Positions 1 through 8,328 of a stretch of DNA of 15,501 bases are shown here, one piece after another. The DNA comes from Savagea sp. (lineage in GTDB: Bacteria > Bacillota > Bacilli > Bacillales_A > Planococcaceae): the NCBI GenBank assembly GCA_030146155.1, contig JASLCF010000076.1, forward strand, positions 1 through 15,501, given 5' to 3'. The notes beneath the pieces were generated by a model. It was not told the origin of the DNA, did no database searches, and saw only the letters and a program-made list of their open reading frames with translations. The translations under genes and the position numbers were made by a program. How positions within the stretch are numbered: the first letter of the stretch is position 1; every line of letters begins with the position of its first letter.

Positions 1-304
1 ATTGAGCATCTGTCGAAACAAAAAATAAATATTTAAACGCAGAGGAACTAAATTCTTTCTCAATCGCTTGAACAATTGAAGTAATATCCATGCCGTTCGT
101 ATAGGTAAACGGTGGCGTAAACATCATGCGTCCTTTAAATTGTGCTTCTAAGAATTTTGTTAAATACATGAGGAAATCAGAGCTTGAAGCACTTGATTTC
201 ATCGTTTGTTCTCCCATTTCAATCTTAATTAACGGAACAACTAATGTATCAATATATTCTTTTTGTTGTAAATAAACATCTACTTCTTTTGCATTCCAGT
301 TCAT
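1..304 (-). CDS. ypiF: YpiF-like DUF2487 protein, 3' part missing at window edge
   Basis: The gene starts with ATG at 302-304, directly after the ypiB stop (305-307), and stays open to the left edge, giving 101 codons; the C-terminus is outside the window. The protein begins MNWNAKEVDVYLQQKEYIDT and has mixed charge, with no signal peptide or clear membrane segment. The start resembles the YpiF/DUF2487 family as I remember it, and the position after ypiA-ypiB is where B. subtilis has ypiF, ahead of the qcr cytochrome bc genes. Its molecular function is unknown. The ribosome site is weak (a GAAGAAGGG stretch inside the end of ypiB), so translation is probably coupled to ypiB. The family call rests mostly on synteny plus this N-terminal resemblance. 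Confidence 0.75.
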   Translation of the reverse strand, partial: MNWNAKEVDVYLQQKEYIDTLVVPLIKIEMGEQTMKSSASSSDFLMYLTKFLEAQFKGRMMFTPPFTYTNGMDITSIVQAIEKEFSSSAFKYLFFVSTDAQ

Positions 305-853
305 TTAAGTCAGCCGCCCTTCTTCTAATTCCTTCTTCAGTTCTACAAGAGATTGAACCATGTCAAAATCCCTTTCACTCAGTGCTTGATCAATCGCTTG
401 ATGATAATGGTTAAGTTGTTGTTCAAAAGTCAACTGTTGCAACCACTCAGAAGCAATTTTTTCATTTAATTGCTGTTCATAGCTATCCATCGGTTCATCT
501 TCGTAAATCAACGCATAGGCAGGGTCTCTTTCCCTTCCCTCATATTGAATTTCAATATAGAAAGGCAGGTCATTGAGTAAGGTTAAACTATGCAAAACGT
601 CTGCTAAGTCAGTCGATAGATAATGCTGATTTCTAAACACAATCGGAGTGAATGTATCCGGATGAACTGAAATCGTCACAACGCGCTCATAAGCCTCTCC
701 GTTTAATACGAAATGAATAGTTGATAAATCAACTTTATCTGTTAATAAATAATTGAATAACCAAGTCACTTCTCGCTCTAAAGAAGGGTGAGTGATTAGA
801 AACTGTTCGATAAAATCTACTTTTCTTTCAACAGGAACTGCTAAGATTGCCAT
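305..853 (-). CDS. ypiB: UPF0302 family protein with C-terminal IDEAL domain (YpiB)
   Basis: This is a 182-residue soluble protein, close to the usual YpiB length of about 180. The N-terminal part up to about residue 140 is the UPF0302 region. The C-terminus, roughly residues 145-182, contains HYHQAIDQALSERDFD followed by a charged helix, which looks like the small IDEAL domain found at the ends of several Bacillales proteins. No catalytic motif is visible and the biochemical role is not established. The ATG at 851-853 overlaps the ypiA stop by 13 nt and has a GGAGGAG site 11 nt upstream inside ypiA, which supports translational coupling. Synteny (aroA-ypiA-ypiB-ypiF) agrees with the B. subtilis order. 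Confidence 0.9.
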   Translation of the reverse strand: MAILAVPVERKVDFIEQFLITHPSLEREVTWLFNYLLTDKVDLSTIHFVLNGEAYERVVTISVHPDTFTPIVFRNQHYLSTDLADVLHSLTLLNDLPFYIEIQYEGRERDPAYALIYEDEPMDSYEQQLNEKIASEWLQQLTFEQQLNHYHQAIDQALSERDFDMVQSLVELKKELEEGRLT

Positions 854-2097
854 CGTTCTTCATACTCCTCCAACCATTGTTGCCAAACTGGGTCTTCTTG
901 AATCTTCAATAATTGTTCTACTCTATTTTTAGCTTCATCCATAGCTCCTTCTTCAATTAAAAAGGAGGCATAGTCATGTAAAAAATGCACATCTTCCTTT
1001 AAATCTTTTGCAGCTTGTGCGTATTCTTTAGCCGCTTCTTTAAAAGCCTCTTCGCGTTCATAATTCTTCGCACGCATGTAGTGTAAAAAAGGTGTCATCA
1101 ACGCATCATCAGCTAACAAATCCTGCTGTTCATCAGCCATTTCTTGTTCATCATAAATAGATGCTAACGTTTCTCTTGCTTCTACATGTTCAGGGTCGAT
1201 GGCTAGCCCTTCACTTAATTGAGTAATCGCCTCGTCCATCTTTCCTAATTTGATGGCCATTTTACCCGCTGCGAGTCTTAAAGTGGGTTCGTAAGCATCT
1301 CTTGCAATGCCCGCTGTAAATGCATCATAGGCCGCCTGTAAACGCCCTAACTGCCCTTCTGTTTGTCCAAGCAAAGTATAGGCTGAGTAATAATCTGGAT
1401 CAATCGCTAGACACCTGTTCAATTGTTCTTTTGCACGCTCATATTGCTCTGTTTGAAATAAAGCGTAACTGTAACTAAATAACACATCAGGTGTTTCTTC
1501 GCTCTCAAGTAATTGTTCAAAGTAAGGTAAGGCAGACTCAAAATCAGCGCCACTTTGATAAGCATACGCTAAATTATGCAAAATCCGGTCTTGCGGAAAG
1601 TCTTCTACACCTACTAATTGCTCATACATTCGAATCGCTTCTAAGTTTTTCCCCATCAATTGTAACACTTGCCCGTAACCGAATTGTATCACAGGTTCAT
1701 GAGGCGCAATATCATAAGCTTGCTGCATTTTTTCAAAAGCAAGCTCAATCATCCCTGTCGATTCATAGTAATCCGCAAAGATGAGTAACGCTTGTAAATA
1801 CTCCTCATCTTCTGGTTTAACACGTTGTAACAAGTCAATCGCACGCTGTTCATCATTTAATTCAAAGCGTACCAATGCTTCATCCACCAGTAATCTAGGT
1901 TCGTCATCTAGATGAGTCCTCATCCACTCAAATAAATCACGCGCTTCTTCAAAGAAACCGTACGTATAAAGCAAAGTCGTATGATCATACAATGATAAAA
2001 AATCGAACGCTTCTTTCAATGAATGAATGCGACGTTCGATTTCTTCAGTCTGTCCAGCAATAATGAATTGTTCAAATTGTTCTAATGGTTGTTCCAT
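841..2097 (-). CDS. ypiA: Tetratricopeptide-repeat protein (YpiA)
   Basis: This 418-residue protein is built almost entirely of helix-turn-helix TPR units. Repeats with the typical pattern of small and aromatic residues can be seen, for example at FAYDYESTG-like positions around residues 105-140, at FGYGQVLQLMGKNLEAIRMY, at FSYSYALFQTEQYERAKEQL and at DPDYYSAYTLLGQTEGQLG. The sequence is very acidic, with no signal peptide or membrane segment, so the protein is probably cytosolic and acts as a protein-protein interaction scaffold. Its partner is unknown. The start is well supported: AGGAGGTG lies 5 nt before ATG at 2095-2097. It follows aroA by 20 nt and overlaps ypiB by 13 nt, so it is the first of the non-aromatic genes carried on the aro transcript. 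Length and context match B. subtilis ypiA. Confidence 0.88.
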   Translation of the reverse strand: MEQPLEQFEQFIIAGQTEEIERRIHSLKEAFDFLSLYDHTTLLYTYGFFEEARDLFEWMRTHLDDEPRLLVDEALVRFELNDEQRAIDLLQRVKPEDEEYLQALLIFADYYESTGMIELAFEKMQQAYDIAPHEPVIQFGYGQVLQLMGKNLEAIRMYEQLVGVEDFPQDRILHNLAYAYQSGADFESALPYFEQLLESEETPDVLFSYSYALFQTEQYERAKEQLNRCLAIDPDYYSAYTLLGQTEGQLGRLQAAYDAFTAGIARDAYEPTLRLAAGKMAIKLGKMDEAITQLSEGLAIDPEHVEARETLASIYDEQEMADEQQDLLADDALMTPFLHYMRAKNYEREEAFKEAAKEYAQAAKDLKEDVHFLHDYASFLIEEGAMDEAKNRVEQLLKIQEDPVWQQWLEEYEERWQS

Positions 2098-2117
2098 TCT
2101 CGCACCTCCTGCTTGTT

Positions 2118-3416
2118 CTATTGTAACGAACTTGCAGTCACTTTTTCAACAGCTTTGAAAAATTCAGGATAAGAGATACGGATACAGTCCGTATTTTTTA
2201 CTGTGATAGGCTCTTTCGCAACTAAACTTGCAATGACGCCCATCATGCCTAGACGATGATCCCCGAAAGAATCAATCACTCCACCAGACAATGGAGTAGG
2301 TCCTTCAATACGCATGCCATCCGGGAGTTCAGTAATCTTTGCTCCAAGTGCATTTAACTGCTCGGCCACCGCAGTAATCCGGTCGGTTTCTTTTACACGC
2401 AACTCCTCAGCATTTCGAATGAGCGTCACACCTTGAGCTTGTGTCGCAACAAGAGCTAAAATGGGCAACTCATCAATCAAACGTGGCATGAGCTCAACAT
2501 CTTCTATCGTAGTTGCTTGCAGTGGCGCATATTGCATCCGAAGATTGCCAACTGGTTCTCCAGTTTCACCAGAAGTTGGAGTCACAGTGAGACGTGCACC
2601 CATATTCTTTAGAACTTCAATCACACCATCTCTCGTTTCATTTAAACCTACTTGTTCGAGTAAAAGGTCACTCCCTGGTGCAATGGCTGCGGCCGCCAAA
2701 AAGAATGCGGCAGAGGAGATATCTCCTGGAACTTGAATATCTTGTGGTTTCCCACTCACAGGTCCTGTCAGTTGAATCCCCTGTTCATTCTCTAGAAAAG
2801 AAATACCAAAATCTTCAAACATTCGTTCGGTATGATCACGTGTAGTTGCAATTTCTTTTACAGTAGTTAAACCCTCTGTTTGCATTGCAGCGAATAGAAT
2901 CGCCGATTTTACTTGTGCACTCGCAACAGGAGGTGCATATTCAATGGGTTGTAGTGACTTACCGATGACACGTAGAGGCAAGTAACCTGGTTCCTCCAAT
3001 GCTTCAATCTTTGCCCCCATTTGTGTCAATGGTTGAATGATTCGATCCATCGGGCGTTTAGATAGATATTGATCCCCGACAACAATCGCCTCAACAGGAG
3101 AACTACTCAATATGCCCAATAATAAACGAGCCGTAGTGCCAGAGTTCCCACAATCTAAAGGTGCTGAAGGTGATGTCCATCCTGCGATGCCTGGACTATC
3201 GATATGAACTGTTGTGCCTTCCCTAACAATGGATACGCCTAGTTGCTGAAAAATAGCGATGGTATGTAAACAATCTTCTCCATCTAAAAAGTTGGTCACT
3301 GTTGTCTTCCCTTTCACAATCGAACCTAACATGATCGCTCGATGAGAAATCGATTTGTCCCCTGGAATCCTTAATGTCCCCTTAACAGGTGGTTGAAGCT
3401 GAATGGTTTGATCCAT
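2118..3416 (-). CDS. aroA: 5-Enolpyruvylshikimate-3-phosphate synthase (EPSPS), class II type
   Basis: AroA transfers the enolpyruvyl group of phosphoenolpyruvate to shikimate 3-phosphate, the sixth step to chorismate. The chosen start (MDQTIQLQ) has AAAGGAGAG about 6 nt upstream and gives 432 residues. A longer reading frame to 3476 would overlap tyrA by 47 nt and is not supported. Visible motifs are LRIPGDKSISHRA (15-27), DCGNSGTTARL (88-98), SAQVKSA (166-172), RDHTE (193-197), NETRDG (259-264), the catalytic Asp of LIDELP (D315), VKETDRI with E343, and FGDHR (384-388). RDHTE, GDKS, SAQVK and NETR together are the signature described for class II enzymes, many of which are naturally insensitive to glyphosate. 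The gene lies 13 nt after tyrA. In the B. subtilis literature it is called aroE. Confidence 0.97.
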   Translation of the reverse strand: MDQTIQLQPPVKGTLRIPGDKSISHRAIMLGSIVKGKTTVTNFLDGEDCLHTIAIFQQLGVSIVREGTTVHIDSPGIAGWTSPSAPLDCGNSGTTARLLLGILSSSPVEAIVVGDQYLSKRPMDRIIQPLTQMGAKIEALEEPGYLPLRVIGKSLQPIEYAPPVASAQVKSAILFAAMQTEGLTTVKEIATTRDHTERMFEDFGISFLENEQGIQLTGPVSGKPQDIQVPGDISSAAFFLAAAAIAPGSDLLLEQVGLNETRDGVIEVLKNMGARLTVTPTSGETGEPVGNLRMQYAPLQATTIEDVELMPRLIDELPILALVATQAQGVTLIRNAEELRVKETDRITAVAEQLNALGAKITELPDGMRIEGPTPLSGGVIDSFGDHRLGMMGVIASLVAKEPITVKNTDCIRISYPEFFKAVEKVTASSLQ

Positions 3417-3429
3417 ATCACTCTCTCCT

Positions 3430-4545
3430 TTAAATAATATGCATGCTGTAATCTGTTTCATTTTCAAGTACATCACGTGCTTTTCTACGATCTTGTGTCG
3501 ATTGGAAACTAATGACTAAAATACCATAGACGTCTGTGCGTGTTTCGACAATCCGTATATTGGTTAAACTAATCGCATGCTTTGCCAGAATATGCGTAAT
3601 CTCTGAAATCACTCCTGGATGGTCAGGTACATCAATATGTAAATCGAATGTCATATAAAGTGCACCTTGAGCAGCTCCCGAAAACGTAGATGGGAGTTCA
3701 TCTCTAAATCGTTTCGAACGATCAAAATAATCATAAATGACTGTTGGATCTGCTTGAAGCAACATTTCTTTCACATCTTGCATTGCATCTGTCCACAAAT
3801 CCACTTGACGAATTAACTCTTCACGATTTTGTAAGGTGATATCTCTCCACATCGTAGGGTCTGCAGAAGCAATTCGAGTTAAATCACGAAACCCTCCTGC
3901 AGCTAATTGAGCGACAAAAGGCTGCTCTTGTTGTTCATCTCTCAACTGATCCACTAAACTTGAAGCAATCAAATGTGGAAAGTGACTGACTACAGCTGTC
4001 ATACGATCATGTTCTGCCGCTGTTAAGATGACAAATTTCCCCTTCGTTGGCAGCAAGATTTCCTTTAATCTTTCTAACGCTTGCATTTCATCAACCGCAT
4101 GGTTAGGGGTTAAAACGAAATACGCATTTTCAAATAACATGGCTTTTGCTGCGTCTAGCCCACTTTTATGTGAACCTGCCATTGGATGTCCTCCAATAAA
4201 GTCAATGCCGCGTGCTAATAACGGTTTCGCCGCCTCCATGATTGGCACCTTTGTGCTCCCTGTATCGGTTACGATAACATGCGGTTTCAACTGCCAATCT
4301 GCTGCTTCTTTTAATAATCGCACAGTCGTATTGACTGGCGTCGCAAATACAACAACATCAGCAAGTTCAGCGGCCATTCTTGCACTCGTTGCCATTTCAT
4401 CTATTATCGCGCGACGATAAGCTTCATCTGTCGTTTGATAAGAACGGTCAAAACCAATGATTGTGATCTGTTCATTTCTTTTTAAAGCTAGTGCAAGTGA
4501 GCTACCAATTAAGCCCAAACCAATGATTGCTACTGTTTTTTTCAT
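3430..4545 (-). CDS. tyrA: Prephenate dehydrogenase with C-terminal ACT domain
   Basis: TyrA oxidatively decarboxylates prephenate to 4-hydroxyphenylpyruvate with NAD+, the committed tyrosine step. The protein has 371 residues, the same length as I recall for B. subtilis TyrA. It opens with a Rossmann glycine motif, IIGLGLIGSSLALAL (7-21). GGHPMAGSHKSG (118-129) is the conserved prephenate-dehydrogenase signature, and AAEHDRMTAVVSHFPH (176-191) carries the expected catalytic-region histidines. A regulatory ACT domain covers about residues 299-371 (LHIDVPDHPGVISEITHIL), the probable tyrosine feedback site. There is no fused chorismate mutase domain, which fits the separate aroH in the same unit. 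ATG at 4543-4545 lies 11 nt after the hisC stop. The upstream SD is weak (AAGGA some 15 nt away), so coupling to hisC translation is likely. Confidence 0.97.
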   Translation of the reverse strand: MKKTVAIIGLGLIGSSLALALKRNEQITIIGFDRSYQTTDEAYRRAIIDEMATSARMAAELADVVVFATPVNTTVRLLKEAADWQLKPHVIVTDTGSTKVPIMEAAKPLLARGIDFIGGHPMAGSHKSGLDAAKAMLFENAYFVLTPNHAVDEMQALERLKEILLPTKGKFVILTAAEHDRMTAVVSHFPHLIASSLVDQLRDEQQEQPFVAQLAAGGFRDLTRIASADPTMWRDITLQNREELIRQVDLWTDAMQDVKEMLLQADPTVIYDYFDRSKRFRDELPSTFSGAAQGALYMTFDLHIDVPDHPGVISEITHILAKHAISLTNIRIVETRTDVYGILVISFQSTQDRRKARDVLENETDYSMHII

Positions 4546-4556
4546 AAGTCACATCT

Positions 4557-5651
4557 TCATTCCTTCATTAATTGTTCATAGACCTCAAAGAAACGGTCAT
4601 TTTGTTCTGTTGTTCCCACCGTCACTCGAATAAAATGAGGTGTACCTAATAGATCTCCACTTCTAACAATGAGACCATTTTGCATCAATCGCTCACTCAC
4701 AACATTGGCTACCTCTTTTGTCTCTAGTAAGACAAAGTTCGTTTGAGAAGGATAAATTTTTAATCGATGTGTCGTGGCAAATTCTACAAAACGTTGGCGT
4801 TCAACCGCATTTTGTTTCACACATTTTTCTATAAATGCTTGATCATTAAAAGCGATTTCTGCCATTTTCAAAGCAAGTGTATTGCCATTGAATGGGTTTT
4901 TAACTTTGTTCAACTGCTCGATGACAGAAGCTTCCCCTATTCCATAACCTACTCGTATACTCGCTAAACCATATGCTTTTGAAAACGTACGTAAAATAAT
5001 TAAATTCGGGAATTCTTTCACCCACTGAATTGAATCCACATACGTTGCATCTGTAATATATTCGACATAAGCTTCATCCAACACGACAAACACAGAGGAT
5101 GGAATTTGTTGAATAAATGCATACAAAGCTTCACTGTCTAACAATGTACCGACAGGGTTATTCGGATTACATACCCATATGATTGCCGTTTGATCTGTAA
5201 TCGCAGCAAGCATTCCTTCAAAATCATGTTGACCCTCTTTGGTAAGTGGAACTTCAATAATCTTAGCTCCTTCAACCTTTGCATTATGTGCATATTGAGG
5301 GAAAACAGGTGTTGGAATAATCGTTTCTTTTGTTGGGTCTAATACTGCACGTGAAAGCACTGAAATGATTTCGTCGCTCCCATTTCCAACGATGAGTTGT
5401 TCTGGATCGATTGCAAGACGATTGGCGATGCTTGCTTTTAAATCTGTTGCATTCGCATCAGGATAAAGTTCAAGTGCATGCATTTCTTCCTTTAAAAACT
5501 GTTTCACTTGATCAGAATAGCCGTATGGATTTTCATTTGAAGCCAGTTTAATCACTTCAGTTAATCCAAATTCTTTTTTGGTTTCTTCAATTGGTTTGCC
5601 CGGCTTATAGGCCTGCATGGTGTCTAGAATAGGTTTGAATGATGACATCAT
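4557..5651 (-). CDS. hisC: Histidinol-phosphate / aromatic aminotransferase (PLP-dependent)
   Basis: This 364-residue fold-type I aminotransferase contains the PLP lysine in RTFSKAYGLASIR (K225), the CNPNNPVGT motif (161-169), the cofactor-binding Asp in LDEAYVEY (D192) and the C-terminal substrate arginine in FIRVTVGT. HisC converts imidazole acetol phosphate to histidinol phosphate. In B. subtilis the enzyme at the same position also transaminates phenylpyruvate and 4-hydroxyphenylpyruvate, and placement between aroH and tyrA implies that aromatic role here. No other his genes are nearby. The gene begins ATGATG, and the first ATG overlaps the aroH TGA by 3 nt (ATGA junction). AAAGGAG lies 5 nt before the first ATG and 8 nt before the second, so either start (5651 or 5648) is possible. 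Confidence 0.96.
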   Translation of the reverse strand: MMSSFKPILDTMQAYKPGKPIEETKKEFGLTEVIKLASNENPYGYSDQVKQFLKEEMHALELYPDANATDLKASIANRLAIDPEQLIVGNGSDEIISVLSRAVLDPTKETIIPTPVFPQYAHNAKVEGAKIIEVPLTKEGQHDFEGMLAAITDQTAIIWVCNPNNPVGTLLDSEALYAFIQQIPSSVFVVLDEAYVEYITDATYVDSIQWVKEFPNLIILRTFSKAYGLASIRVGYGIGEASVIEQLNKVKNPFNGNTLALKMAEIAFNDQAFIEKCVKQNAVERQRFVEFATTHRLKIYPSQTNFVLLETKEVANVVSERLMQNGLIVRSGDLLGTPHFIRVTVGTTEQNDRFFEVYEQLMKE

Positions 5652-6025
5652 ACTCGCTCCTTTACTAGATCAGGACGAAGTTTGATGGCTTCATTCTGAT
5701 AAATATGTTGTATGTCTTGTTGTCCCTTTTGTGTATTCACATGCATCATGATTCGAATACATTTTTCAATTGCACCAGGTACGTCCATCTCATGTGTACA
5801 CATCACAGGTACGAATGTCCAACCTTCAATTGAACGAATCGCACGTGCAGGAAAGACTGCTGTTACATCTGGTGTTGTAGAAACAATCACCGAAGCGATA
5901 GCATCTGGCTCAATGTCATTTGCTTCAATCATCGCAAGTGCTAATTGTTCAGTCGCTTCTAAAATAGCTGAAGATTCATTTACAGTGACTGTTGTTGCTC
6001 CTCGTACCCCTCTAATCAATGCCAT
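5648..6025 (-). CDS. aroH: Monofunctional chorismate mutase, AroH class
   Basis: AroH performs the Claisen rearrangement of chorismate to prephenate, the entry to tyrosine and phenylalanine. The 125-residue length and the opening RGVRGATTV identify the trimeric AroH family, distinct from the helical AroQ type. Relative to the well-studied B. subtilis enzyme every active-site residue appears conserved with a one-residue offset: R8, R64, C76, E79, R91 and Y109, the middle group lying in CTHEMDVPGAIEKCIR. Start ATG 6023-6025 has AAAGGAAG upstream and overlaps the aroB stop by 14 nt. In B. subtilis aroH is followed by the trp operon. Here it runs directly into hisC with a 4-nt overlap. Confidence 0.97.
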   Translation of the reverse strand: MALIRGVRGATTVTVNESSAILEATEQLALAMIEANDIEPDAIASVIVSTTPDVTAVFPARAIRSIEGWTFVPVMCTHEMDVPGAIEKCIRIMMHVNTQKGQQDIQHIYQNEAIKLRPDLVKERV

Positions 6026-7121
6026 TCACTTCCTTTATTAATTGTTGAAATGCGTGAAATACTTCAGTACATTGCTCTTTTGTTACTTTCATCACAACAG
6101 GTTGGCCAATTTGAGTTAAACTTACAAATTGCAATGCTCCAAATGTCGCTTTTTTATCTTTTTTCATATAATCATAAAAAATAGAAAATGATGTTTCCAA
6201 AACAGGAACAAATGTGTACCCTTGTTGAGTTGCAAATTGTACAAACCGTTTTGCCCACCCTGGCTCAAGCCCACTATTCATTTCACTCATTATTAAAGCA
6301 TAGCCCATGCCCATGACAACACATTCCCCGTGACTGTATTGTCCAAATGCGGTATGTGCTTCCACAGCATGGCCGAACGTATGGCCAAAGTTAAGGAATT
6401 TACGACTTCCTTGTTCAAACGTATCTTCTTCAACTATCGCTGCTTTGACTTGAATCCCCCTTAGTAATTGATCCGCAAATTCTTCAGGTGGCATCGCTAG
6501 AAAATCGCGTCGCTCCATTAATTCTTTTGTCCATTCTTCATTCGAAATAAAGGCATGTTTTATTAACTCTGCCATACCTGAACGCACTTCTCTAATCGGT
6601 AATGTGTCAAATAACGCCAAATTAAAATACACTAAACGCGGTTGATGAAAAGCACCGATCATATTCTTTCCTTGCGGCATATTAATTGCTGTTTTGCCAC
6701 CGACCGCACTGTCATGCGCTAAAATAGTCGTTGGTAATTGGATAAAATCAATACCTCTCATATAAGTCGCTGCAATAAAGCCTGTTAAATCACCGACAGC
6801 CCCGCCTCCGACTGCAAGAAGCAAGGACTGTCTTGTAAAGCCGTGTGTCAGTAGTTGTCCTTGTACATCTACATAGACAGCTGCTGTTTTACATGCTTCT
6901 CCTTTAGGAACACGAATCATGACCACCTGCGGCAATTGTTGTTGAATTGTTTGCAACAACGTTTCTTCATACAAGGCATAAACGGTTTCATCTACAATAC
7001 AAGCAATTTGATCGTATTGTTCAAAAAGAGCAGCGTATTCTTGAAAGACCGCTGCTTCTTCTTGGTGTGCGATGACGACATCGTAAGAAGTATCCGTTAC
7101 ATCTAGTCGGATTTTTTTCAT
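6012..7121 (-). CDS. aroB: 3-Dehydroquinate synthase
   Basis: AroB cyclises DAHP to 3-dehydroquinate, using NAD+ and a divalent metal such as Zn2+ or Co2+, in step two of the shikimate pathway. Signature motifs are VGGGAVGDLTGFIAATYMRG for NAD binding, LPTTILAHDSAVGGKTAIN, and the metal ligands in MAELIKHAF (Glu) and NFGHTFGHAVE (His pair). I start the protein at MKKIRLDV (369 residues) because GGAAGGAG sits 7 nt upstream of this ATG. A GTG start at 7139 would extend it by six residues but would overlap aroC and has no good SD. The ATG follows the aroC stop by 1 nt, and its SD lies inside the last codons of aroC, so translation should be tightly coupled. Confidence 0.96.
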   Translation of the reverse strand: MKKIRLDVTDTSYDVVIAHQEEAAVFQEYAALFEQYDQIACIVDETVYALYEETLLQTIQQQLPQVVMIRVPKGEACKTAAVYVDVQGQLLTHGFTRQSLLLAVGGGAVGDLTGFIAATYMRGIDFIQLPTTILAHDSAVGGKTAINMPQGKNMIGAFHQPRLVYFNLALFDTLPIREVRSGMAELIKHAFISNEEWTKELMERRDFLAMPPEEFADQLLRGIQVKAAIVEEDTFEQGSRKFLNFGHTFGHAVEAHTAFGQYSHGECVVMGMGYALIMSEMNSGLEPGWAKRFVQFATQQGYTFVPVLETSFSIFYDYMKKDKKATFGALQFVSLTQIGQPVVMKVTKEQCTEVFHAFQQLIKEVNGID

Positions 7122-7122
7122 G

Positions 7123-8304
7123 TTAAAACTCCTTCCCACGTGTACGCATCTCTTCTACTTGACGTTTCAGTTGTCCCATTGTATCGGAATGATATTGTTC
7201 AATAATTGCTTTCGCCATCTCTGTTGCAATGACATGCTCAGCAACTACACTAGCTGCAGGGACTGCACATGGATCACTTCGTTCAATCGTTGCGACGAAC
7301 GGCTCTTTCGTGTGAATATCTACACTCTCTAATGGTTTATAAAGCGTCGGAATAGGTTTCATGACACCACGCACTACAATTGGCATTCCCGTTGTCATTC
7401 CGCCTTCAAGTCCCCCTAAACGGTTCGTACGACGCGTATAGCCATTCGCTTCGTCCCAGATGATTTCATCATGGACTTCACTTCCCCATAATTTTGCCAT
7501 TTGGAAGCCAATGCCGAATTCAACACCTTTAAACGCATTAATACTCATCATGGCTTGTGCTAATTTCCCATCCATTTTACGGTCGAATTGAACGTAACTA
7601 CCTACTCCTGGTGGGCAATTAAAAATGACTACTTCAACGACTCCACCCAGCGTGTCCCCTCGTTCTTTTGCTTCATCTATCGCTCGCATCATTCGTTCTG
7701 CCGCTTCATCGTCTGCACAGTATACAGGACTTGCTTCGACCTTTTGACGTAACTCTTCGACAGATAAAGATTCATAAGTCGCTGGATCAGCAACAATTCC
7801 ACCAATTTCAGTGACATGAGCCACTGTTTGAATATCTAGTTGATGTAGCACTTGCATCGCGACTGCTCCGATGGCTACACGCATTGTAGTTTCACGTGCA
7901 CTAGAACGTTCTAACACGTTTCTCAAATCACGATGATCGTATTTAATTCCACCCACTAAGTCTGCATGACCTGGTCTTGGACGAGAGATTTGACGCTTAA
8001 TTTCTTCTGGGTCAATATCCTCTTCTAAAGGTTCAATTCCCATAATGCCAGTCCAGTGTTTCCAATCATCATTCGTAACGGTAAGTGTGACAGGAGAACC
8101 TAATGTCTCACCGTGTCGAACACCTGAAGAAATTTCTACAAGGTCTTTTTCAATCTGCATTCTACGTCCACGGCCATAACCACCTTGCCGTCTTTTTAAT
8201 TGCTCATTGATTTGTTCTGCCGTAATATGTAAGTGGGAAGGTAATCCCTCAATAATTGCCGTTAATTTAGGGCCGTGTGATTCGCCCGCTGTAAAAAATC
8301 TCAT
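7123..8304 (-). CDS. aroC: Chorismate synthase
   Basis: AroC removes phosphate from EPSP to give chorismate, using reduced FMN, the last shikimate step and the branch point to tyrosine, phenylalanine, tryptophan, folate and menaquinone. The 393-residue protein begins MRFFTAGESHG with the conserved H10. It continues with RRQGGYGRGRRM, SGVRHGETLGSPV, and RPRPGHADLVGGIKY with the second catalytic histidine. The C-terminal flavin-site region is GGLEGGMTTGMPIVVR. Start ATG 8302-8304 has a strong GAGGAGG site 7 nt upstream. It heads the nine-gene aromatic unit, directly behind a promoter and a structured leader. B. subtilis literature calls this gene aroF. Confidence 0.97.
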   Translation of the reverse strand: MRFFTAGESHGPKLTAIIEGLPSHLHITAEQINEQLKRRQGGYGRGRRMQIEKDLVEISSGVRHGETLGSPVTLTVTNDDWKHWTGIMGIEPLEEDIDPEEIKRQISRPRPGHADLVGGIKYDHRDLRNVLERSSARETTMRVAIGAVAMQVLHQLDIQTVAHVTEIGGIVADPATYESLSVEELRQKVEASPVYCADDEAAERMMRAIDEAKERGDTLGGVVEVVIFNCPPGVGSYVQFDRKMDGKLAQAMMSINAFKGVEFGIGFQMAKLWGSEVHDEIIWDEANGYTRRTNRLGGLEGGMTTGMPIVVRGVMKPIPTLYKPLESVDIHTKEPFVATIERSDPCAVPAASVVAEHVIATEMAKAIIEQYHSDTMGQLKRQVEEMRTRGKEF

Positions 8305-8328
8305 CTCAGTTCCTCCTCTATTCTCGCT

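Noticed and set aside
1491..1784. A 97-codon plus-strand open frame inside ypiA.
   Set aside because: Shadow of the TPR gene; no ribosome site and no recognisable protein pattern.
3417..3476. An N-terminal extension of aroA by 20 residues.
   Set aside because: It would overlap the end of tyrA, lacks an SD, and the family begins at the downstream ATG, which has a good AAAGGAG site.
4028..4420. A 130-codon plus-strand open frame.
   Set aside because: Lies wholly antisense to tyrA, has no SD or promoter, and gives low-complexity Ser/Ala-rich protein typical of a shadow frame.
5712..6041. A 109-codon plus-strand open frame.
   Set aside because: Antisense to aroH, whose active-site residues are all conserved; no sign of coding on the plus strand.
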